This document shows, in pieces, positions 56,890 to 64,000 of a DNA stretch of 64,000 nucleotides. The notes beneath the pieces are model-generated. The model saw only the letters and a program-made list of their open reading frames with translations, made no database searches and was not told where the DNA came from. The stretch comes from Conchocele bisecta (taxonomy: Eukaryota > Mollusca > Bivalvia > Lucinida > Thyasiridae): positions 29,794,956-29,858,955 of the forward strand of contig CM055269.1 of NCBI GenBank assembly GCA_029237695.1. Direction: 5' to 3'. Each line of letters begins with the position of its first letter. Within the stretch, counting starts at the first letter, position 1. The translations under genes were made by a program, and so were the position numbers.

Positions 56890-57296
56890 TTGGTGGTGGG
56901 TGGCAGGTGGGAGCACGCGATGGGTAATTTAACGATCGGGGTTCATCCTTACCGGAATCCCGACTGGAGACCTGGTTTGGCCCTCCCATACGTCTTTGGC
57001 ATTTTGTATGTGATAGTTGAATTTGGTTATACCCCTTATGTGAGTATTACGATATTCATAATCCTATTTTAGGGGAAGGGGCCATGTGACTTGGTGTGGT
57101 ACGGACCTGGCACCAGGTCCGGTTATTCTAATTTCAGGGCTGAATATATTTGTTCTCGATGTAAATATTCCGTTCTGATTTTGGGATTTTCCCCCCAATG
57201 CAGCAGGTTAAAATGGGATCAAACCCGTTTTCTCGGCCTTACATGACCTTAGCTGTTGATAGGCCGTTAAAAACTAATAAACAAACAAACAAACTA
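56890..57296 (+). mobile_element. SINE-like element with AAACAAAC tail (full copy)
   Basis: It is nearly identical to 33532-33935: GGTGGGTGGCAGGTGGGAGC at the start, AATAAACAAACAAACAAAC at the end. Confidence 0.78.
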
Positions 57297-57345
57297 TTCA
57301 TTTGGTGCCACTGGTAAATGGTATTTAAGTTACCGAATCCTGCTC

Positions 57346-57568
57346 ATGTGGCCGTGTCCGGAGAAATGTGAATTATGGATTTTGCAATCCGTGTAGATCC
57401 AGATCAGACTGCATCAGGATCTGCACTGTTCGCCATTCCATCAATGAAACGCCTGCCGTGCTTCCGAACAGCATTGATCGTTAACAGGCTACAGGTGTGT
57501 GCAATTTGATCAGGAGCTACCCTGGTCACAAATCCAATAAGCCTCATTTCTCCAGTCGGACACGTTCC
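57346..57568 (+). mobile_element. MITE, GTGGCTGTGACTGGAG family
   Basis: The ends ATGTGGCCGTGTCCGGAGAA and TTTCTCCAGTCGGACACG are inverted with compensating changes. The centre has GATCAGGATCTGCACTGTTC.. as in the family, somewhat reduced. Confidence 0.78.
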
Positions 57569-57626
57569 ATTTCTGCTAAACTTCATGAAGTCAACATTTT
57601 GTGTAGAAAATTATCTTGGATCTCCA

Positions 57627-58012
57627 GAGCTCCAGATAAGGTGCGTATTGGCGTATTTTACGCACTTATTTTAGCAGAATACGCATTGATTACAAAATAC
57701 TCGGTACAAAATACTCAGCAATGTGAAAAATTGAGTAGTGGAACTAAAAAAAAGTTGAAAATTTACTTTTAATAATCGAGCTGCAAAAACACTGTTTGCT
57801 GTTTGCGGCTAAACTATAAAGTCAATTTTCAACTGTTTTACAGTATAAACAAGTGAACAAGTAATATTACACTCAAATAAGTGAATGCTTTATGTTTTAT
57901 GTTTTGATCATTTGTTCTCTATTTTATCATGAAGAAAATCAATAATCCATTTGTAAAACTTTTAAATCAGGGGTACAATACTATTTAGACACAAAGCTTA
58001 TCTGGAGCTCTG
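57627..58012 (+). mobile_element. MITE, GAGCTCCAGATAAG family, variant interior
   Basis: The left end is AGAGCTCCAGATAAGGTGCG and the right end is AGCTTATCTGGAGCTCTGG. The interior differs from the other full copies but its left half matches the solo ends at 421 and 41092 inverted. Confidence 0.8.
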
Positions 58013-58170
58013 GATGTTTTCTCTGATTATGTGGTTCAACTGCAGTGCAGTAGAGAATTAAATCTACAATGTACAGCTCAATGTTTCATGGAAAATCATG
58101 ATTTTATTGACAATAAATTAGGATTTTTATTTCATTATCGTTGTGTATTGTTTTTATCTTGCCATATGGG

Positions 58171-58368
58171 GATGGGTTGTGGCCTAGGGGTTAGAACACC
58201 TGACTTCCAATCCGGAGGTTGGGTGTTCAAACTCGCATTGGGCATCAAAAATACTTTCAGAGTATTTCCTTCTCACTGGTCTGTCAAATGAGACTTTAAA
58301 CTGTGGTCCCGTCTCTATATGACCTTAGCCGATGCTGGGAGTTTAAACCCATTCACTTTCACTGTTTA
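58171..58368 (+). mobile_element. tRNA-derived SINE
   Basis: The head has an A-box-like TGGCCTAGGGGTTAG and a B-box-like GGTGTTCAAACTC about 40 nt apart, as in a tRNA. The body follows with GAGTATTTCCTTCTCACTGG and a 3' part ending TTTAAACCCATTCACTTTCA. Fragments of the same family at 32500 and 42836. Confidence 0.72.
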
Positions 58369-58547
58369 TCTTGCCATACATAGATCTGAAGAAAAATATT
58401 ATATTTGGTACAATTATATGCCTGTATAAGAAAAATTGGATGCACTATATGGCACTGTCTGTCCGTCGGTGTCTGTCCAATTTGTGTTGAATTCATATAA
58501 ATCCACTACTCACCGAGTTGGATCGACATGAAATTTCACATGCTACC

Positions 58548-58945
58548 TTCAATTGGTGGCAGGTGGGAGCATGCAATGGGTAATTTAACGATCGGGGTTC
58601 ATCCTTACCGGAATTCGAACTGGAGACCTGGTTCGGCCCTCACATACGTCTTTGGCATTTTGTATGCGACAGTTGAATCTGGTTATACCCCTTATATGAG
58701 TATTGCGATTATTCGTAATCCTATTTCAGGGGAAGGGGCCAAGTGACTGGTGTGGTATGGATCTGGCACCAGGTCGGGTTATTCTAATTTCAGGGCTAAA
58801 TATATTTTTTCTTGATGTAAATATTCCGTTCTGATTTTGCGATTTTCCCCCCCAATGCGGCAGATTACATACGCGACCGAACCCGTTGGCCCGGCTTTAA
58901 ATGACCTTAGCTGTTGATAGGCTGTTAAACACCAATAAGAAAATA
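58548..58945 (+). mobile_element. SINE-like element, GGTGGCAGGTGGGAGC family
   Basis: TTGGTGGCAGGTGGGAGCAT at the left, GCTGTTGATAGGCTGTTAAA and CACCAATAAG at the right. The AAAC tail is lost. Confidence 0.75.
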
Positions 58946-59949
58946 TCTCCATTTGACCCAATGTTTGCCTTCTTGGCTTAGGTCTTGTTTGGAGCAGAAG
59001 TGTTATACTGCTTGAAATATATTCATGATGCTTCACACATGTGTATATATGTTTTGTGCTTATGGCCCAATTTTTGTCCAGCTTTTATGCTGCCAGTGGG
59101 GGTTTGTTGGGGTTGAGGAACCGTGGGACCCCTGATCATCGTTCGATACAAATGCAATTGGTTCCTAAATGTGATAGGATATATGCACATGGAGTTTCTA
59201 TGTCGCCCATCTTAGTGTGTACAAGCCACCAGTCAGTTTTACCTCTTGTGGTGTTCGACACATACCACAAATAATGATATTACATGTACATAAATACAAT
59301 TTGGTGCAATATCTACGAGAAACGTTAACGAACAACGTTTTATGGGTTGTTTTCATCACACATATATATATACAAAGTCTGATTTCTAAAGTTTGTTGAC
59401 CCGTTGTTAAAACTTTTGAGAATCCAGCAATGGCTGTGTAACAGTAAGATAAATACACAGTTGGCAATAGTACCATACATACTGTATCAAATCCAGTGAC
59501 ATATAAAGTTATCTGAGTGTATTGTCACTGATGTCGCCTACTATGCGAATAAATAAGACTACCTATAGGTAGCATGTACACTGATAAACTGTGCATCAGA
59601 TTGAAAAGTTCACAACTTATATTCATACAGCACATCACTCATATGGAGCATAGTGTATTTTCTATGACCTAAATCCTTAAGGACCCATTCTATACCTGAT
59701 CATCGCTTGATTCAAATATAATTGCTTTGTAAATGTGATGGGATATATGTATTACATATGTGTGAACATTCTTGTACCTTTCTTACTGTCGTTGATGTCT
59801 ATGATCAGGCTCCATAGCCTCTGTAGATGCATTTGTTACTATATATTATATGGCACATGGAGTTGCCATCTCGGCCATCTTAGTATTTACATGCCGTAAA
59901 TCAGTTTCACCTGTTGTAGCGTTTGACACATACAGCAAAAATATGACGG
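58946..59949. other. No recognised gene
   Basis: Two diverged copies of a short repeat (59160-59270 and 59840-59945, with CCAGTCAGTTTTACCTCTTG type strings) introduce the tandem array that follows. Otherwise nothing. Confidence 0.45.
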
Positions 59950-60850
59950 ATAAACTAATAAAATTTGGTACAACATTTGGACGTACATCCAAAATTATTG
60001 ATGCGAAAGTCAAGGTCAGCAAGGTGGCGATTAAGGTCACCGCAATGACACTGGATGGATAGCGATCAATGTGAGGCACCATTTAGATGTATCATTATGT
60101 CCAAAATTGTTGACACCAAGGTCAAGGTTACCAAGGTCAAGGTCCACCAGATTACACTGGTAGATATACATCAATGTGAAAAAGCTATTGATGTAGTCAG
60201 GAGATGATCCGACTAACGGACCAAGAGATGTTCAACATTTGGATGTACATGTACGTCCAAAATATTTGACATGAAGGTCAAGGTCACCATGGTCAAGGTC
60301 ACCCGAATGAGACACTGGGTGGATAGCCATCATTCTCAGGAAGCTATTGGTGAAGTTTGGTAAAGGATCCGACTAACAGATCAGGAGGTACTCAACATTT
60401 TGAAATGTACAAAATTATTGATACAAAGGTTAAGGTCACCAAGGTGAAGGTCAAAGTCACTCGAATGACGGTGGGTGGATAGCCATCAATGGGAGAAAGC
60501 TATTGATGAAATTTGGTAATGATCAGACTTAACAGATCAAGAGATCTATGGGAAATTTGGCGTCTCACAAAGGTTTAGGTGAAGGTCAAGGTCACCCGAA
60601 TGACTGGGTGGATAGCCATCAATGTCAGAAAGCTATTGATGTAGTTTGGTACTGATCCGACTTACGGATCAAGATATATGGGAAATTTGGCTACGTCTAA
60701 TATGTACTTCCCAGAGTTTAAGATCACCAAGGTCAAGGTCACACGAATGACACTGGATGGATAGCTATCAATGTGAGGAAGCTATTGATGAAGTTTGGTA
60801 ATGATCCGACCAACGGATCAAGAGATGTGTGAAATATAGCCAAGTCAAAA
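59950..60850 (+). repeat. Tandem repeat of about 170 bp with AAGGTCAAGGTCAC
   Basis: About five units contain AAGGTCAAGGTCACC, CGAATGACACTGGGTGGAT, AGCCATCAATGTGAGAAAGC, TATTGATGAAGTTTGGTAAT and GATCCGACTAACGGATCAAG. Open frames inside are period effects. Confidence 0.88.
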
Positions 60851-61221
60851 ATTTACGTCACAAATTGTTGACAACGCCGAAATTGTGACCGCTATGTCTC
60901 ACTTTCCACTATCGTGGGTGAGACAAAATGGGCACATTTATCGACTGAAAATCAGACTTGGTATCGACTTGGGCTACATCTAACTGATAGGACATTGTCA
61001 AGAATTCTTTGTAAACCATATTGCACTAAATTGTATTAATTTATCCATCAAATTCTGAGCTGTCTGTGTCAAACGCTACACGAGGTGACACTGGCCGATA
61101 GCTAAGGTTTAGCCAGTATCTAGTAGTCAGTGGTCAGAAATAAAATAAATCCAGTTCTGTTGGTTTGCATTCGGTTCCAGACTGGACTGCATACGTACAC
61201 AAATCTTGTGTTTGAAATCAA

Positions 61222-61298
61222 CTACAGTGGAACCTCTCCAAACCGGACACCCTGGGAGGTCCCCAGGGTGTCCGGTTTAGAGAAGTTCCACTGTAAAT
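61222..61298 (+). mobile_element. Small palindromic element, GGACACCCTGG type (complete)
   Basis: CAGTGGAACCTCTCCAAACC, GGACACCCTGGGA pairs with TCCCCAGGGTGTCC, GGTTTAGAGAAGTTCCACTG. It is flanked by TA, suggesting a Tc1/mariner-like target site. Confidence 0.8.
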
Positions 61299-62132
61299 CA
61301 GGCATATGATCACTCCAAGACATGTTTTCGTGCTTTGTGATTATGAACAGTCAGTACCATCGGAGATAAATGACAGTGAAACCACAGTGAAACCCATCAG
61401 AATTAGGCACACATGGGGTTTATGTGTGTCCAGTTTAGAGGTTTGACTGGAGTTTGATTGGCTGAGCCTGAGCTATGCCCAATTAAACTATTTAATTCCA
61501 AGTAGTCAAGAAATGCTCAGAACCCTATGCAACATGATACAAGAATAAACCAGACAGACCCTGTTGTTAATCACCAAATTTCACTTGGGGATGGAAAATG
61601 AAAAAGAGAAATTGAATAACTTCATGTTAATGTATTCAATGATTTTAAAACGTGTACAAAGTAACAAAATGCATAGACAAAACATACATTGATGAAGCAC
61701 AGACAAAACATGTGATTTTCTAAAATAAACTGTTCCAACCTTTTCAACACTAGCGACCTCTTTGTTTTCTAATATACATATATGCAAACGATGTAGATTC
61801 TGATTAATCGGCTCATAACCAGCCGTCTTGTAGGATCTTCACCATTTGTGGATATTTGTTTAATTTTTACAATGAATAATGGAACTTAACATGAAATAGT
61901 CGATGTCAGTTACTTAGGGGTGAAAGAGTTAACCAATTTCAGTCTAAGGATACGATAATATTTGCAAAATAAAACTCATTATTTTGTTTATTTCTACATG
62001 AATGTGTATGTATATGAGTGGTAATGAAGTAAAATGTATGTTATGGCAATAACCAATTACAGCCAGAACACCTAAACGGGTTATCAAAACTGGAAGATTT
62101 CTTTGTAATAATCTTTCTCCTTAACGTTTGGT

Positions 62133-62163
<31 letters not shown>

Positions 62164-62447
62164 CACGTTGTAACCACCCATTTGAACTGTCCAGAAGACG
62201 AGATGGTTAAAATCGTGGTCACAGCATATACATGTACATGTAGATACTTCCATAAATAATTCAAATTGGATTTGGATAATTACCAATTGTCATAAATTCA
62301 GAAGTAAACAAAAATGATTACTTTTTTGTATGCCACTTGGTCGTCATCGGCAACAATCAGAGATGAGGTGAGGTAAAGGTCTACCGAGCTGTGCCAGGTG
62401 AGTAGCTTATTTGTTATCTCCCATGTTTCTCCTCAAAAGCGTGCTTT
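61299..62447. other. No recognised gene
   Basis: AT-rich; a (TA)n microsatellite lies at 62142-62162. Nothing else seen. Confidence 0.45.
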
Positions 62448-62770
62448 AACCCTTTCACCCCTAAGTAACTGGAATGGATTTTTATATGTTTATTTGCGGA
62501 CTAATCCAATTGTCACAAAATTATTTTCAGACTAGTACATTGATGAAAAGGGGGTGTTTGTGTTCTAAAAAAGGTGAACATTACTTGCAAAAAGTGCAGG
62601 TCCTGATGAGACTGTGTGATGAGCTGGCTCATCTGGATCTACACTTTTTGGCAATACCAGTAAGCCCTATACATGCCTGTGGTGTTGAAAGGGTTAATAA
62701 CACTTTTGAATCATTTTTACAACAAAAATGATTCTAAAGTGTTTAGAAAGAAGACAAAATATAAAATGAC
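62448..62770 (+). mobile_element. MITE, TTAACCCTTTCACCCCTA family, with adjoining hairpin
   Basis: The left end TTAACCCTTTCACCCCTAAG pairs with GTGTTGAAAGGGTTAA. 62690-62770 adds a short hairpin (TTTTGAATCATTTTTACAAC and its inverse). Related copy at 29886-30068. Confidence 0.7.
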
Positions 62771-63232
62771 AGTTATGAGGGATCGGGAAGAAGTTCTACT
62801 CACCCAGAATATTGTCATTTACATATACCTACTGTCTGTTCCACATTTTGCTGCTGACAAACTTTTGGTTTTTAAATACATTAAATTTAAAAAATATTTA
62901 AATGTAAGTAAGTACTTTTCATCAATAACAAGAAACCCTCCCCATATTTTTTTATTTGATAAAATTCCGTCAAATATTGATTTTATTGCGAAAACTTGAT
63001 TTTTAACATTGGAAATTTAACATTGGGGGAAAAGGAGGTGGAGGACCTGGGGGACGAGTAAAAAAAACGAAAACAATTAGAAATTGACCCCGAAACATGG
63101 TTAGATAGCTTGGAAATGATCGAACTTAGAAAACAAGTTATATTTTGAAAATCGGTCCACAAATGAAAAATTACTTCAAAAACATATAGTCTAAAAAATA
63201 TGAAAATTACTTGCAAAAAGTGCAGGGGCCGG

Positions 63233-63430
63233 CCCATTTCACTAAACTTCGTATGACCAAGATGTTCGTTAGTGCAAATTTCTGATTGTCTGAAAATTTC
63301 AATTGATGGATTTATATTTCAATAAATGTAAATCCAATAACAAAACATTGCTATTAATGTGAAATATACAGACTATCATCATTTTTGACTTACAAACATT
63401 TAGTCATACAAAGTTTAGTAAAACGGGCCC
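63233..63430 (+). mobile_element. Palindromic MITE, TTTCACTAAACTTTG family
   Basis: The ends CCATTTCACTAAACTTCGTA and CATACAAAGTTTAGTAAA are inverted; it appears inserted in another repeat, since TTGCAAAAAGTGCAGG continues after it as CAGGTCCTGATGAGATGA (compare 62585-62610). Confidence 0.8.
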
Positions 63431-63771
63431 CAGGTCCTGATGAGATGACTCATTACGAGGCTCATTATGAGCCGCCTCATCTGGCTCTACATTGTTTGCA
63501 AACACTGCTCAAGAGGTCTATATAGTGTTGAAAGGATCAACAACATGATAATGGAGCGTCAAAAGAAATAACATATCCACAGCCCCATGTTATCCACAGC
63601 TCCATGTTACACCCCTATTAAACATTGCTTTAGTTCTGAGAATTTATTCACAATGTTCGTTCCATAATTTATGACATTTGTTTCTGTCAATAATACAGAA
63701 AATATGCCAAAAACATAAATTATCATGTGAATGAAGACATGGATGATGTGAACGATGACAAAGACTAGTTT

Positions 63772-64000
63772 TTGTTTTGTTTGTTTGTTGGGGTTTAACG
63801 GCCTATCAACAGCTAAGGTCATTTAAGGCCAGGTCAATGGGTTTAGTACTAAATCCCATATATTACCTGTACAAATACATGTACATGTTCAAGTACATGT
63901 ACAAATGGGGGGAAAATCCCAAAATCAGAACTGAATATTTACAATAACAAAACTATATATTCAGCCCTGAAATCAGAATAATCTGATCTGATGCCAGGTC
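63772..64000 (-). mobile_element. SINE-like element, AAACAAAC-tailed family, cut by window end
   Basis: The minus strand ends in GGCCGTTAAACCCCAACAAA, CAAACAAAACAAA. Inside are TTCAGGGCTGAATATATAGT and GACCTGGCATCAGATCAGAT. The head is beyond the window. Confidence 0.8.

Noticed and set aside
58171..58245. Possible functional tRNA gene
   Set aside because: A- and B-box-like words are present but the cloverleaf stems do not close well and a SINE body follows; partial copies exist elsewhere in the window.
59950..60850. Open frames such as 59850-60062
   Set aside because: They fall in a tandem repeat and end at its period; no domain.
62983..63237. Minus-strand open frame with hydrophobic and Ser-rich residues
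   Set aside because: AT-rich sequence adjoining a MITE; no recognisable family and no exon signals.

Overview
The window is metazoan nuclear DNA, most likely from a mollusc and probably a bivalve. The coding sequence is split into short GC-rich exons in long AT-rich introns. The spacers are packed with repeat types I associate with molluscs, such as an element opening AACAAGAGGGCCATGATGGC, palindromic MITEs, and tandem repeats carrying TCAAGGTCA. No prokaryotic feature is present. The species cannot be named from the sequence.

One gene dominates. From 21558 to 55392 (+) lies a complete orthologue of SRRT, also called ARS2 or Serrate, the nuclear zinc-finger-like RNA effector that binds the cap-binding complex. 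I assembled 21 coding exons. Their phases join without a break into 2673 nt, which is 890 residues plus a stop, from [12 protein letters not shown] to DAPDEVDIF. All introns have GT-AG ends except intron 17, which has ATATCCTT at the start, TCCTTGAC as branch site and AC at the end, and so looks like a U12-type AT-AC intron.

Region by region: 1-139 and 139-430 hold inverted pieces of the same repeats that flank SRRT upstream. 541-11330 is gene-poor and holds nested transposons, a decayed protein gene with a CXC-type cysteine-rich end (5068-6253), a stretch with a recurring GTAACGGTAATGA motif, and an element full of GACGTC motifs. 11334-20760 is a satellite array of about 9.4 kb with a higher-order cassette containing (ACGT)n. 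SRRT follows, its introns full of MITEs and minisatellites. 55393-64000 is gene-free repeat-rich DNA.

The most unusual feature is the repeated copying of SRRT exon edges into its own introns. The 3' end of exon 3 with its GTAAGT donor is repeated about 22 times over 2 kb. The 5' edge of exon 2 lies in a degenerate tandem repeat in intron 1. A 30-nt piece of exon 16 sits in intron 16. The acceptor edge of exon 19 has two extra copies upstream. Two arrays (11.3-20.8 kb and 26.0-28.0 kb) have clean edges and indel-rich middles, so sequence quality in their centres should be doubted.
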